Assembly (NCBI RefSeq): GCF_003217215.1 | Contig: NZ_QJTD01000003.1 | Coordinates: 124,001 to 188,000, forward strand | Reading direction: 5' to 3' | Source of the DNA: Winogradskyella epiphytica | GTDB lineage: Bacteria > Bacteroidota > Bacteroidia > Flavobacteriales > Flavobacteriaceae | Length of the DNA: 64,000 nucleotides | In this document: one piece after another, positions 1-9,324 of the stretch | Position numbering within the stretch: position 1 is the stretch's first letter | Layout of the letters: each line of letters opens with the position of its first letter | The notes under the pieces: generated by a model | What the model saw: only the letters and a program-made list of their open reading frames with translations | What the model was told of the DNA's origin: nothing | The model's database searches: none | Translations under genes and position numbers: made by a program

Positions 1-758
1 TCGTACTGCTTCAGCTTTTCTAAAACCTTACCTTTTTCAATATAGGCTCCAATAAAGGTATCATCTGAGATGATAGCAAACTCAAAGGCTGCATTAGCTT
101 TCGCGTATTCTTTTAGTGTAAAATACTGCCTTCCTAGTTGATGCCAAGCAATTTCGCAATACGGATTAGTGTCTAAGTATTTATTTAAATACTCTATGGC
201 CTCAGAGGTTTGATTTAAGTAATCAAAACAATACACAATATTATGAAGTGCAGAATAGTCGGAATTGTCGCTTTCTAAACACTTCTTGAAGTATTTAATC
301 GCGTTTTCAAACTGATCTAAAAACAAATACTCCATTCCTACTAAAGCATACAAGTCGGCATCATCCTCGGGCGAATTAGATATGTCTATGGCTATAAGTA
401 AGGTGTCAATTGCTTTTTGATGTTCATCTTGTTTAGACAATACATTGGCCTTCTGTATAAAGATTTCTTCGTTATTAGGCTCTAGATTATGAAGATCGTC
501 TAAAAGCTCATTGGCTTCGGCGAACTTATTTTCTATTACAAATATTTCAACTTGAAATAATCTGAGATTAATAGAAGATGGGTGTTGTTCTAACCCTAAC
601 TTAATCGCACGTTTAGACAAGGCCACTTTCCCATTTTCAAGGTAGTGGTGTATAATGTTTTCGAATTCGTTTGAATCAAAGAACAATATATCATTGGTCT
701 TTAACATGGATTCAAATCGAGTTAGTGATAAATTTTTGTCTTCGTGCCTGTATTGCAT
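1..758 (-). CDS. TPR repeat protein, 3' part cut by window edge
   Basis: An open frame runs from an ATG at 758-756 to the left edge without a stop, giving 252 codons of an unfinished protein. The sequence is a run of helix pairs with tetratricopeptide spacing, e.g. LEPNNEEIFIQKANVLSKQ, then a unit around DADLYALVGMEYLFL and one around CEIAWHQLGRQYF. It has no signal peptide or membrane segment in the visible part. TPR arrays usually mediate protein-protein contacts, so no specific job can be given. It lies downstream of the aminotransferase on the same strand, separated by 159 bases, so it is probably its own transcription unit. Confidence 0.8.
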   Translation of the reverse strand, partial: MQYRHEDKNLSLTRFESMLKTNDILFFDSNEFENIIHHYLENGKVALSKRAIKLGLEQHPSSINLRLFQVEIFVIENKFAEANELLDDLHNLEPNNEEIFIQKANVLSKQDEHQKAIDTLLIAIDISNSPEDDADLYALVGMEYLFLDQFENAIKYFKKCLESDNSDYSALHNIVYCFDYLNQTSEAIEYLNKYLDTNPYCEIAWHQLGRQYFTLKEYAKANAAFEFAIISDDTFIGAYIEKGKVLEKLKQY

Positions 759-917
759 AAATAAGTTAATAGTTCACGAAATAAAATTACAGTTATACTT
801 TGCACTACATCGCTTTTTAACTTAATGTTTTTAACAAAATAATTAACATTGAAATTTAACTTCATGTAAATCAGGTGAATTGCTGACCCTGAGTGTTTTA
901 TTTGGGAAGTCTTAAAA

Positions 918-2093
918 TTAAATAGTATCTAGAATAGTGGTGATTATACGACAACCTTCAATAATCTCTTCGTTAGAAATTGTTAAAGGAGGCGTTATTC
1001 GGATGGCTTTCTGCTCAAATAAGAGCCAAAATAGAATTAAGCCCTGATTCTGCGCTTCTAAAATCACTTTATTGGTCATCTCAGCACTATCAGTGAATGC
1101 GGCTAACATTAAGCCTTTACCTCGTATCTCTTTAATATGTTTATGTTGAAGGTGTTTACGGAATAATTGCTCCTTCTCTAAGGCTTCAGCCATTAAATTA
1201 GATTCAGTAACTTCTTTTAGCGTTGCTAAAGCAGCGGCGGCTATAACAGGATTTCCTCCAAACGTTGTAATATGTCCCATTTTAGGGTTGTCACTTAAGG
1301 ATGACATCATTTCTTTTGAGGCTGTAAAAGCTCCAATTGGTAAACCACCTCCTAGACCTTTTCCTGTAACGACGACATCGGGCTGACAATTGTAATTTTC
1401 AAAACCGAATAGTTTTCCAGTTCTCCCAATTCCTGGTTGGATTTCATCTAAAATAAAAACAGCACCAACTTCATTACAACGCAATTGAACTTTATGTAAA
1501 TAGTCATTCGTTGGCTCGATAAAACCGGCGCCACCTTGAATAGTTTCTAAAATGACTGCTGCTGTATTGTCGGTAATTTGAAGTAAATCAAGTTCAGAAT
1601 TAAATTCAATATGCTTTACATCTGGAATTAAGGGGAGAAAAGGCGTCTTCCTCTCATCGTAATCCATAAGACTCAAAGAACCCATGGTATTGCCATGATA
1701 AGCACTTTTAGCTGCAATAATTTCTGAACGACCTGTATAGCGTCTCGCCAACTTAAGACTTCCTTCAATGGCTTCGGTACCAGAGTTAACCAAGTAGGTA
1801 GACTCTAAAGGAGTTGGTAAATGTTCAGCTAATAGTTTTGTTAAGTCTATAGCCGGTTGTTGAATATACTCGCCATAAACCATCACATGTAGGTATTGAT
1901 CAACTTGATTTTTTATAGCTTGAACCACTTTTGGATGAGAGTGTCCTAAACTACATGCCGACACACCTGCTACAAAATCAAGATAGGCTTTGCCTGTGGT
2001 ATCATAAATATATGAGCCTTTGGCATGACTAACTTCCATGGCTAAGGGGTGTGGACTTGTTTGTGCTTGGTATTTAAAAAAATCGTTTTTCAA
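918..2093 (-). CDS. class III (acetylornithine-type) PLP aminotransferase
   Basis: A 391-residue fold-type I, class III aminotransferase of the acetylornithine/succinylornithine group. The PLP lysine is K245 in VVTGKGLGGG, and D216 in LDEIQPGIGRTG is the cofactor-nitrogen aspartate. SGTEAIEGSLKLAR near residue 104 is the phosphate-binding part. The start is a TTG at 2093-2091 that directly abuts the TAA of the upstream OstA-like gene. The N-terminal stretch DFFKYQAQTSPHPL is typical of the family, so TTG is preferred over the internal ATG at codon 19. The substrate cannot be fixed from sequence, because ornithine, 4-aminobutyrate and other amino donors all occur in this family. It is probably translationally coupled to the OstA-like gene. 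Confidence 0.85.
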   Translation of the reverse strand: MKNDFFKYQAQTSPHPLAMEVSHAKGSYIYDTTGKAYLDFVAGVSACSLGHSHPKVVQAIKNQVDQYLHVMVYGEYIQQPAIDLTKLLAEHLPTPLESTYLVNSGTEAIEGSLKLARRYTGRSEIIAAKSAYHGNTMGSLSLMDYDERKTPFLPLIPDVKHIEFNSELDLLQITDNTAAVILETIQGGAGFIEPTNDYLHKVQLRCNEVGAVFILDEIQPGIGRTGKLFGFENYNCQPDVVVTGKGLGGGLPIGAFTASKEMMSSLSDNPKMGHITTFGGNPVIAAAALATLKEVTESNLMAEALEKEQLFRKHLQHKHIKEIRGKGLMLAAFTDSAEMTNKVILEAQNQGLILFWLLFEQKAIRITPPLTISNEEIIEGCRIITTILDTI

Positions 2094-3917
2094 TTATTGA
2101 TCTTTCTTTTTAGGCGCTTCTTTTTTAGTACTAATCGTATTTGTCGAGGTATTTAAAGGCGCTACATTATTTTGCTTAGGCAGATTTCGAGCCGCTTTAT
2201 TAGGTTTGTTTGGTGTCGCTTTCCCGGCATCTTCTATTCGTTCCGTGACACTTTTATCAATAAATTCCTCGGGTGGAACATAATCGTCTAAACCTTTAAT
2301 TTTGGGCAATGTAATTGGAGCATCATCCTTAAATAAATCTTCAACAGACATAGGGCGTTCATCGCCACGCCAATCAAATCCTCTTAAGCGTTTGGCGCTG
2401 TTTGGGAATTTAGACTCAGGCGATAACTCTCCATCAATTTGATTAATAAGTCTGATTTCCTCAATCGCTTTTTCTTCAATCTTAATATTGATGCTACCAG
2501 ATTTTGATTTGTTAATGCCAACTAATTCATTTTCTCCGTTTCTCGAGTAATAAATAACTTCGGCATTCTTGATGATATCCACATTATAGAGTTCGTTGTC
2601 CCTGAATAGCCCTATTAAGCGCTGACCTTTGATTTGATTAAAACCATCGTTACTCAGCGTGTCTTTACTGACTAAAAAAGCATTATCGAAAACTTTTAAT
2701 GAGTCGAGTTTTTCCGTTTTAACATTAGAAATTAAATGAATGGTATCACCAGTCATTTGGTTGCCCATATTCCAAAGTATAGGTTTTCGTTTAATGGCAA
2801 AAGCATCAGTAGAATCAAACCTACTCAGATTAATCAGTTGAGTTAATCCATTTTTATGATCAACGTGAATAGAATCTGATTTTCCGGCCAAGTCACTTTT
2901 GTATAATTTGGCATTGTAATAAGCTCTTGTAATACGATTTTCAGGCTTGCCAGTAACCATTAATGTGTCTGCGTGTACATAAACAGAATCACGTTCTTGT
3001 ACAGTTATCGCTAAAGCGCGTTTTGTAATAAAGACTGAATCTTTCGCTCGCCAAACTTCGGCATAATGACCTTTGACGATACTTTGATTAATGGTATCTG
3101 TAACCGTAATATTATTGGTAGCCGAAGCAAAACTTTTATTTCGGTCAAAATATAAACTATCACCTTCAACCGTTCGATTGTCATAATCGATTTTAGCATT
3201 TCGTTGAAAATGCCCCGTATTGTTATTGGTGTCGTAAAAACCTCTTTCACAATACACATTACTCGTTTCTCCGGTAATTGTTGACGGACCAAAAAGATAA
3301 GCGTGGCCATTTTCAGTGAAGAAATCTAAGCGCTCTGTTTTTAAGGTGTATTGAGGATTAACGAGAACCACATTTTTTACAAATTGGTATTTGCTCACAT
3401 TCATATAATACCGACCAATTTGACTTGTAATGGTACCCGATGAGTCTCTTACAACAGTACCTCCAGTATTATAGTAAGCTTGTTGTTTTGTTCTATCAAA
3501 ATGAAGTGTATCGGTTGTTAATGTTGATTGTGGTTCGGTTAGGACGACATTGCCACTTGCGAAGGCCAACTGTGTTTTACCACTGTATTCCACGTACTTG
3601 GCAACCATGTTTATAGAGTCGCCTTGCTTCATCACTACGTTGCTATAGGCTTCTATAAAATCTTGATCTTCATAATACACGGCTTTATCACACCACATAT
3701 TAATCCCTTTATGGATAAAGTGGACCTGTTTTGATTTATCTCTTAGAAAAACTTTAGCACCATCTTCAATTTCAGAATCGGTATAGCCAATCCCTGCATA
3801 TTCGATGGTGATTTTTTGTTTTTCCTGAGCAAAACTTATATAAAATGCCGTAAAGCACAGAATAAAAATAAGATTCTTAATAGATTTCAAAGCAATATGT
3901 TTTGTACAAAATAACAT
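2094..3917 (-). CDS. OstA/LptA-like periplasmic LPS transport protein
   Basis: A 607-residue exported protein. Residues about 12-31 form a hydrophobic signal sequence ending near SFAQEK. The body is a long series of short beta strands with repeated features such as VHFIHKGINMWCDKAVYYED and TLTTDTLHFDRTKQQAYY, the beta-jellyroll repeat style of OstA/LptA and the LptD N-terminal domain, which carry lipopolysaccharide across the periplasm. The C-terminal ~60 residues are proline-, lysine- and asparagine-rich and probably disordered. It sits 61 bases downstream of purA and abuts the aminotransferase start, so one mRNA is likely. It lacks an LptD barrel. The exact role is inferred from family resemblance. 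Confidence 0.75.
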   Translation of the reverse strand: MLFCTKHIALKSIKNLIFILCFTAFYISFAQEKQKITIEYAGIGYTDSEIEDGAKVFLRDKSKQVHFIHKGINMWCDKAVYYEDQDFIEAYSNVVMKQGDSINMVAKYVEYSGKTQLAFASGNVVLTEPQSTLTTDTLHFDRTKQQAYYNTGGTVVRDSSGTITSQIGRYYMNVSKYQFVKNVVLVNPQYTLKTERLDFFTENGHAYLFGPSTITGETSNVYCERGFYDTNNNTGHFQRNAKIDYDNRTVEGDSLYFDRNKSFASATNNITVTDTINQSIVKGHYAEVWRAKDSVFITKRALAITVQERDSVYVHADTLMVTGKPENRITRAYYNAKLYKSDLAGKSDSIHVDHKNGLTQLINLSRFDSTDAFAIKRKPILWNMGNQMTGDTIHLISNVKTEKLDSLKVFDNAFLVSKDTLSNDGFNQIKGQRLIGLFRDNELYNVDIIKNAEVIYYSRNGENELVGINKSKSGSINIKIEEKAIEEIRLINQIDGELSPESKFPNSAKRLRGFDWRGDERPMSVEDLFKDDAPITLPKIKGLDDYVPPEEFIDKSVTERIEDAGKATPNKPNKAARNLPKQNNVAPLNTSTNTISTKKEAPKKKDQ

Positions 3918-3978
3918 TTATCCAATTGCTTTAGTCTGCGTTATTACTATTTTTAACAGAATCTTATAGTTTATATAA

Positions 3979-5259
3979 CTAAACCGTCTTGCGAATAATA
4001 GTTTGTTTACGATCAGGACCTACAGATACAATTGTAATAGGTAGGTTAAGTTCTTTTTCTAAATATTCGATATATGCGTTAAGATTTTCTGGTAATTCTG
4101 AAGCTTCAGTCATTCCAGTTAAATCTGCAGCCCAACCTTTAAGTTCAGTATAAACAGGTGTTACGTTTTCCTCTTCAATATTATAAGGTAAATGAGTAAT
4201 TGTTTCACCTTTATATTTATAAGCAGTACATACTTTTAAGGTTTTGAAACCAGAAAGCACATCGCCTTTCATCATAATTAATTGCGTCACACCATTAACT
4301 TGACAAGCATAACGTAAAGCAACTAAATCTAACCAGCCACAACGTCTTGAACGACCAGTCGTTGCTCCGAATTCGTTACCAACACGTCCCATTGTTTCAC
4401 CATCTTCATCAAATAATTCTGTTGGGAATGGACCTGAACCTACACGAGTGGTATATGCTTTAAATATTCCGAATACTTCACCAATTTGATTTGGTGCAAC
4501 TCCTAAACCTGTACAAGCTCCTGCCGCCGTTGTGTTAGAAGACGTAACAAATGGATATGTACCAAAATCAATATCTAACAAAGAACCTTGAGCGCCTTCA
4601 GCTAAAATAGTTTTACCTGATTGTTGTGCTTGGTAAATGTATTCTTCAGAATCTATGAATTTTAATGTTTTTAAAGTATCGATAGCTTCGAAAAACTCTG
4701 CTTCAAGTTCATCTAAATTGTACTGAATGTCTACATTGTAGAATTCAATCATAGATTCGTGCTTATCTGCTAAAGCTCTGTATTTGTCTTTCCAATCGGC
4801 TAATTCAATATCACCAACACGGATACCGTTTCTACCCGTTTTATCCATATAAGTTGGACCAATACCTTTTAAAGTAGAACCAATTTTTGCTTTTCCTTTT
4901 GAAGCTTCACTAGCCGCATCTAATAAGCGATGCGTAGGTAGAATGATATGAGCTTTACGAGAAATACATAAAGATTTTCTATAATCTACATTTTGCTCCT
5001 CTAACTTATCAAGTTCTTTTTTGAAAATAACAGGATCTATAACCACACCGTTACCAACAAGGTTCACCTTGTCTTCATGAAAAATTCCAGATGGTATCGT
5101 ATGTAATACATGTTTTTTGCCATTAAACACTAAAGTGTGTCCTGCATTTGGTCCACCTTGAAAGCGTGCAATGATGTCGTATTTAGAGGTGAATACATCG
5201 ACAATTTTTCCTTTGCCTTCATCTCCCCATTGTAATCCAAGTAGTAAATCTACTGCCAT
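3979..5259 (-). CDS. purA: adenylosuccinate synthetase
   Basis: 426 residues, the normal length for PurA, which joins IMP and aspartate using GTP in the first committed step of AMP synthesis. The N-terminal GTP-binding loop GDEGKGK is at residues 12-18, followed by FQGGPNAGHT with the conserved histidine. TTGRSRRCGWLDLVALR and the C-terminal SVGPDRKQTI are also family signatures. The gene starts 12 bases after the fur stop, so the two are almost certainly cotranscribed. Nothing unusual was seen. Confidence 0.98.
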   Translation of the reverse strand: MAVDLLLGLQWGDEGKGKIVDVFTSKYDIIARFQGGPNAGHTLVFNGKKHVLHTIPSGIFHEDKVNLVGNGVVIDPVIFKKELDKLEEQNVDYRKSLCISRKAHIILPTHRLLDAASEASKGKAKIGSTLKGIGPTYMDKTGRNGIRVGDIELADWKDKYRALADKHESMIEFYNVDIQYNLDELEAEFFEAIDTLKTLKFIDSEEYIYQAQQSGKTILAEGAQGSLLDIDFGTYPFVTSSNTTAAGACTGLGVAPNQIGEVFGIFKAYTTRVGSGPFPTELFDEDGETMGRVGNEFGATTGRSRRCGWLDLVALRYACQVNGVTQLIMMKGDVLSGFKTLKVCTAYKYKGETITHLPYNIEEENVTPVYTELKGWAADLTGMTEASELPENLNAYIEYLEKELNLPITIVSVGPDRKQTIIRKTV

Positions 5260-5271
5260 TTTAATATTGAG

Positions 5272-5724
5272 TTAGTCGTCTTTTTTACGGTTACCGTAAA
5301 AATATAGTGAATGATTAGTTATTTGAATATCAAAAACCTCTTCGATGGTTTTTTTAATCGATTGAATGCGAGGATCGCAGAACTCTATAACCTCACCTGT
5401 ATCGGTAAGAATGACATGGTCATGATTTTTATCGAAATATGATTTTTCATAATGCGCTTGACTTTGCCCAAATTGGTGCTTACGTACTAAAGCACATTCC
5501 AATAATAATTCAATAGTATTATAAAGCGTAGCTCTACTTACACGATAGTTCTTGTTTTTCATTTTGATATATAAAGATTCAATATCAAAATGCTCTTGAC
5601 TATCATAAATTTCCTGAAGTATAGCGTAGCGTTCAGGTGTTTTTCTATGACCTTTATCTTCGAGGAATTGAGTAAAGACGCGCTTTACTATTTCCTGGTT
5701 ACTTTCTTCTGTAGTTGCATTCAT
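5272..5724 (-). CDS. fur: Fur-family metalloregulator
   Basis: A 150-residue ferric-uptake-regulator family protein: winged helix around residues 15-85 ([31 protein letters not shown]) and a metal-sensing dimerisation domain beginning at NHDHVIL. The CxxC structural zinc motif usually found just after that histidine is replaced by [14 protein letters not shown], and there is no second C-terminal CxxC. Any structural zinc site must therefore differ from E. coli Fur. Fur, Zur and PerR paralogues cannot be separated safely here; Fur is the most likely. A -7 box lies just upstream (5742-5735) and purA follows by 12 bases. Confidence 0.85.
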   Translation of the reverse strand: MNATTEESNQEIVKRVFTQFLEDKGHRKTPERYAILQEIYDSQEHFDIESLYIKMKNKNYRVSRATLYNTIELLLECALVRKHQFGQSQAHYEKSYFDKNHDHVILTDTGEVIEFCDPRIQSIKKTIEEVFDIQITNHSLYFYGNRKKDD

Positions 5725-5734
5725 AATTAAGCGA

Positions 5735-5742
5735 CAAATTTA
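5735..5742 (-). promoter_or_regulatory. -7 promoter box of fur-purA
   Basis: Reads TAAATTTG on the minus strand, matching the Bacteroidota TAnnTTTG element, and ends 11 bases before the fur start codon. No clear TTG was seen at the usual -33 spacing. Confidence 0.5.
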
Positions 5743-5914
5743 CACAAAATTATTACCAATTGAATGATAAAATTATGCTAAAAATTATTGACCAATTTTA
5801 CGTTAAACCTAAAGCTTATTAAGCTTAAATTATAGGCTGAAGTTTTGCTATAATAAAGGATAAATTATAGGAATTAGATACTTTTGGTTCCCGAAGGATT
5901 CGATGGGGTATAGG

Positions 5915-8122
5915 CTATACTCTTGTTACCTTCTCAATGCCACTAATTTGTTTAAGTCTATCCATTAGCTTTTTAAGCATGGTTTGATTCTTAACTTCAA
6001 CCGTTATTTTTCCAGAGAAGATACCATCATCACTGGAAAAGCTGATGCTTTTCATATTTACGTGCATGCTATCGGAAATCATTCTAGTAATGTCGTTTAC
6101 CAGTCCCATATTATCTATACCAGATAAGGTGATCTGAGATGTAAATACTTGCTGTGATGAATCTATCCATTTGGCTTGTAAAATTCTATAGGCATAGTTT
6201 GATTGAAGACTAACCGCATTAGGACAATTCTTTTTGTGAATTTTTATGCCGTCATTAATCGTGATAAAACCGAAGACCTTATCACCTGGAATAGGATTAC
6301 AACAGTTTGCGAGGGTATAGTCGAGTTTTTCCTCTTCCTTACCAAACACCAACATGTCGTATTTTGTGGTAATTTCTTCTTTATTTATGTCCTTTGGTGT
6401 AGTAGGCCTATAGAGTTTGTTTTTAAAATAACTAACAAAAGCATTACTTCTAGAGGACGCGAAAGACTTCAACTTGGTATTATCTATAGTTCCTATACCG
6501 ACACGATAAAATAAATCTAAGGAGGTATTTAGTTTGAAATAGCTCACCATTTCATTAATTGAAGCCTCGTTTAAGGTGATTTTAAGCTGTTTTAGCTTTC
6601 TTCTTAAAATTTCCTTTCCTTCTTCTGCTATTTCTTTGGTATGAGCATTTAATGCCGATTTAATTTTACTTCGTGCTCGAGCTGTGGTCGCGTAGTCCAG
6701 CCAGTTAGGATTTGGTTTCGCATTTTCCGAAGTTATAATTTCAACACGATCGCCACTTTGTAACTCATGACTCAGTGGAACTAACTTTCCATTTACTTTA
6801 GCTCCCCGTGTTTTTAAACCAATTTCTGTATGAATGCTGAATGCAAAATCTAGTGGTGTAGCCCCTTTAGGCAGTGATTTTAAATCTCCCTTTGGAGAGA
6901 AAACAAATATTTCCTTGGAGTATAAATTGAGTTTAAATTGTTCTACGAAATCTACAGCATCAGCTTCATGATTTTCTAAGGCTTCCTGCAGTCGGTTAAT
7001 CCATAAGTCTAAACTATCATCCTTATCGTCTGCATTTTTGTATTTGTAGTGTGCTGCATAACCTTTTTCCGCAATTTCGTTCATGCGTTCACTTCTTATC
7101 TGAACTTCAACCCAGCGGCTTTTTGGACCAACAACGGTAATGTGTAGTGCTTCGTATCCTGTTGATTTAGGAGAGGAAATCCAATCTCTTAATCGGATAG
7201 GGTTAGGTGTAAAGTGATCGGTAACGATTGAATATATTTTCCAAGCCAAGAATTTCTCATTGGCTAAATCGGACTTATAAATGATTCTAACCGCAAATTT
7301 ATCATAGACTTCATCAAAAGAAACCCCTTGCTTAACCATTTTTCTCCTAATACTGAAGATAGACTTAGGCCTTCCTTTAATTTCGTAGTTAAGTCCCTCT
7401 TTAATTAAGGAGTCTTCAATAACTTTCGTAAATGCCTTGATATACAGGTCTTGGTCTTCCTTACTGTCTTGCATTTTTTCCAGAATGTCATTATAGACTT
7501 CTGGTTCGGTATATTTTAAGCCTAAATCTTCGAGTTCTGATTTTATATTGTAAAGTCCAATCCTATGGGCAAGAGGAGCGTAAATGTATAGTGTTTCCGA
7601 AGCAATTTTTACCTGCTTATCATCACGCATAGAGTCCATGGTCTGCATATTGTGCAAACGGTCGGCAATTTTTATAATGATAACTCTAACATCATCGTTT
7701 AAGGTGAGAAGCATCTTTCTAAAATTCTCAGCTTGTAAAGACACATCCATGTCTTTTTTAAGCGATGCTATTTTAGTTAGTCCATCAACGATTCTTGCAA
7801 CGGTTTTTCCGAATAACTGTTCAATATCATCAATGGTATAATCAGGATTGTCTTCTACCACGTCGTGTAGTAAAGCAGCAGCAATAGACGTGGCATCCAT
7901 TCCTATTTCTTGTGCTACAATTCGAGCCACTGCAATAGGGTGAAAGATATAGGCTTCGCCTGATTTTCGACGTTGATCTTTATGCGCATCAACAGCCACA
8001 TCGAAAGCATGACGTATTAATTTCTTATCGTCCTTACTTAATGTTTGGTAGCTTACTTTTAGTAATTCTTTGTAAGCTTTTGCAATCGCTGCATTTTCTT
8101 TCTCTATATCCGCTTCTGTCAT
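5915..8122 (-). CDS. Rel/SpoT bifunctional (p)ppGpp synthetase/hydrolase
   Basis: 735 residues with the full long-RSH layout. The N-terminal HD hydrolase contains RRKSGEAYIFHP and the intact ALLHDVVED motif (about residues 55-95). The synthetase domain follows around GRPKSIFSIRRKM and DKFAVRII (about 250-290). Next come a TGS domain (EIFVFSPKGDLKSLPKGA), a zinc-finger/CC region with NCCNPIPGDK, and a C-terminal ACT domain (ITLSGIDNMGLVNDI). Both catalytic halves look intact, so the enzyme should both make and destroy the stringent-response alarmone. Bacteroidota usually carry a single Rel of this type. The next gene on the strand is fur, 190 bases downstream. Confidence 0.96.
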   Translation of the reverse strand: MTEADIEKENAAIAKAYKELLKVSYQTLSKDDKKLIRHAFDVAVDAHKDQRRKSGEAYIFHPIAVARIVAQEIGMDATSIAAALLHDVVEDNPDYTIDDIEQLFGKTVARIVDGLTKIASLKKDMDVSLQAENFRKMLLTLNDDVRVIIIKIADRLHNMQTMDSMRDDKQVKIASETLYIYAPLAHRIGLYNIKSELEDLGLKYTEPEVYNDILEKMQDSKEDQDLYIKAFTKVIEDSLIKEGLNYEIKGRPKSIFSIRRKMVKQGVSFDEVYDKFAVRIIYKSDLANEKFLAWKIYSIVTDHFTPNPIRLRDWISSPKSTGYEALHITVVGPKSRWVEVQIRSERMNEIAEKGYAAHYKYKNADDKDDSLDLWINRLQEALENHEADAVDFVEQFKLNLYSKEIFVFSPKGDLKSLPKGATPLDFAFSIHTEIGLKTRGAKVNGKLVPLSHELQSGDRVEIITSENAKPNPNWLDYATTARARSKIKSALNAHTKEIAEEGKEILRRKLKQLKITLNEASINEMVSYFKLNTSLDLFYRVGIGTIDNTKLKSFASSRSNAFVSYFKNKLYRPTTPKDINKEEITTKYDMLVFGKEEEKLDYTLANCCNPIPGDKVFGFITINDGIKIHKKNCPNAVSLQSNYAYRILQAKWIDSSQQVFTSQITLSGIDNMGLVNDITRMISDSMHVNMKSISFSSDDGIFSGKITVEVKNQTMLKKLMDRLKQISGIEKVTRV

Positions 8123-8253
8123 AGAACTAATGTAGTAAAAAGGTGGTTAATGAACAATGATTTTTATTAGCTATATTAAAAACAATAATAATGATTAAGT
8201 TCGAAACTTATAGATGAACTTAGAATAAAAAGGTAGTGAAAAAATGTGGTAGT

Positions 8254-8607
8254 TTAATCCTTTTTAGAAAATTTTGATTTGATTTTCTTTTCAACTTTTA
8301 TAAATAAAAGTATAGTTACCAATATCATTATACCTAGCCCAATAAGTGTTCCTGTTTTCTCAGAGGGTTGGTAAACAAAAGCTATTAATCCTACTAAACA
8401 TTGTAAGCCGCCCATTTTCATCATTTCTTTCGAAGAATACACTTGAGCGAAATCCCAACGTTCTTGATTTTTCATGGAAGCTGAAGTTCTGTAGCCATAA
8501 AGCCCATTTATTTCCTTTGGCGGAAACTTATACATTATGAATCCAACTACAATAAAAATTAAGCCAACCGAAAACGGTATAATTAATAAAGGATGATCTG
8601 TAGGCAT
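8254..8607 (-). CDS. SdpI-family small membrane protein
   Basis: A 117-residue integral membrane protein with three hydrophobic segments (about residues 7-26, 66-82 and 88-105) and a basic C-terminal tail. The loop INGLYGYRTSASMKNQERWD carries the GYRT and W signature of the SdpI/YhfL family. In Bacillus SdpI gives immunity to the SdpC toxin, but most Bacteroidota members are orphans with no known toxin partner, and no toxin-like gene is adjacent here. The immunity role is therefore not inferred. It lies 36 bases downstream of the SET-domain gene on the same strand. Confidence 0.75.
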   Translation of the reverse strand: MPTDHPLLIIPFSVGLIFIVVGFIMYKFPPKEINGLYGYRTSASMKNQERWDFAQVYSSKEMMKMGGLQCLVGLIAFVYQPSEKTGTLIGLGIMILVTILLFIKVEKKIKSKFSKKD

Positions 8608-8643
8608 ATGAACTTAGTTTTATTTAAGTCTTAACTTGTAGAA

Positions 8644-9090
8644 TCAACTGTGTTTTTTCCAATAGCGTTTTCCGTAACTACAAAATATCTCTTCACCAAT
8701 TTTAATAGGTCTTGAAGCTTTGATACAAACATGATCGTTTTCGTCTAAGGTGATTTCTGCATTGTTTTTGAAATCGCTTTGCGATAAGCCTTCAGCATCA
8801 TTAGCGTATTTTGCAAAGCAATCTGTATGCATGGAGTCCATAATACTGCCATCTAACAAATTAATAAAATACTTATCATTGTTTTGCAGCGCTCTTCGCT
8901 CAGCTTCTTGATTAGATATGATTTCTCCTTTAAATATAGAAATTATTTCGTTTTTATAAATATCGATTGCTGTAAATAATCCCAAACCTGCATTTTTGAT
9001 TTGTGACGATTGAATGTATAAATAGTCAGACTCTTTAGCTTCAATACTATCAGTTTGAGAACTATCGTTATTTGTAGAAATATTATTCAA
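8644..9090 (-). CDS. SET-domain protein, putative lysine methyltransferase
   Basis: A 148-residue protein that is almost entirely one SET domain. GLGLF at 35-39 is the SAM-binding start of the fold. AKYANDAE at 93-100 is in the position of the NHxCxPN pseudoknot motif but degenerate, while NAEI and GEEIFCSYGKRYW at 132-144 complete the fold, including the conserved tyrosine. No signal peptide or post-SET zinc cluster is present. In eukaryotes the fold methylates protein lysines. In free-living bacteria the substrates are mostly unknown, so only a likely methyltransferase activity is stated. It is followed by the SdpI-like gene. Confidence 0.8.
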   Translation of the reverse strand: MNNISTNNDSSQTDSIEAKESDYLYIQSSQIKNAGLGLFTAIDIYKNEIISIFKGEIISNQEAERRALQNNDKYFINLLDGSIMDSMHTDCFAKYANDAEGLSQSDFKNNAEITLDENDHVCIKASRPIKIGEEIFCSYGKRYWKKHS

Positions 9091-9271
9091 AGCTATTCGG
9101 GTTTATTTATAATACGTTTCACTTTTTGGAACGCAGATGTTGAATCTAATTAAAATTATGTAATATGAATTCCATCGGAAACTAAGTGAATGTATTGAGT
9201 GATTCTATAAAATTAGCAATTTAAATTTTTAAAATGTATTAAGCTATTATAAAACTAGCCATTTATTAGAC

Positions 9272-9302
9272 AACAAAACCCACATATAATGCAGGTTTTG
9301 TT
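9272..9302 (-). terminator. hairpin downstream of SDR gene
   Basis: Inverted repeat aacaaaacc (9272-9280) and ggttttgtt (9294-9302), 23 bases after the SDR stop on the minus strand. U-rich in the 3' arm but without a long T tract, so only a moderate terminator candidate. Confidence 0.45.
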
Positions 9303-9324
9303 ATATTAAAATAAGATTAAAAAA

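Noticed and set aside
3011..3310. Minus-strand 99-codon frame
   Set aside because: Lies wholly inside the OstA-like gene in another frame and reads as low-complexity basic sequence.
6203..6514. Plus-strand frame of 103 codons
   Set aside because: Antisense to the well-conserved C-terminal part of the Rel/SpoT gene and without any family feature.
8254..8607. Toxin-immunity role for the SdpI-like protein
   Set aside because: No SdpC-like toxin or SdpR regulator is adjacent and orphans are common.
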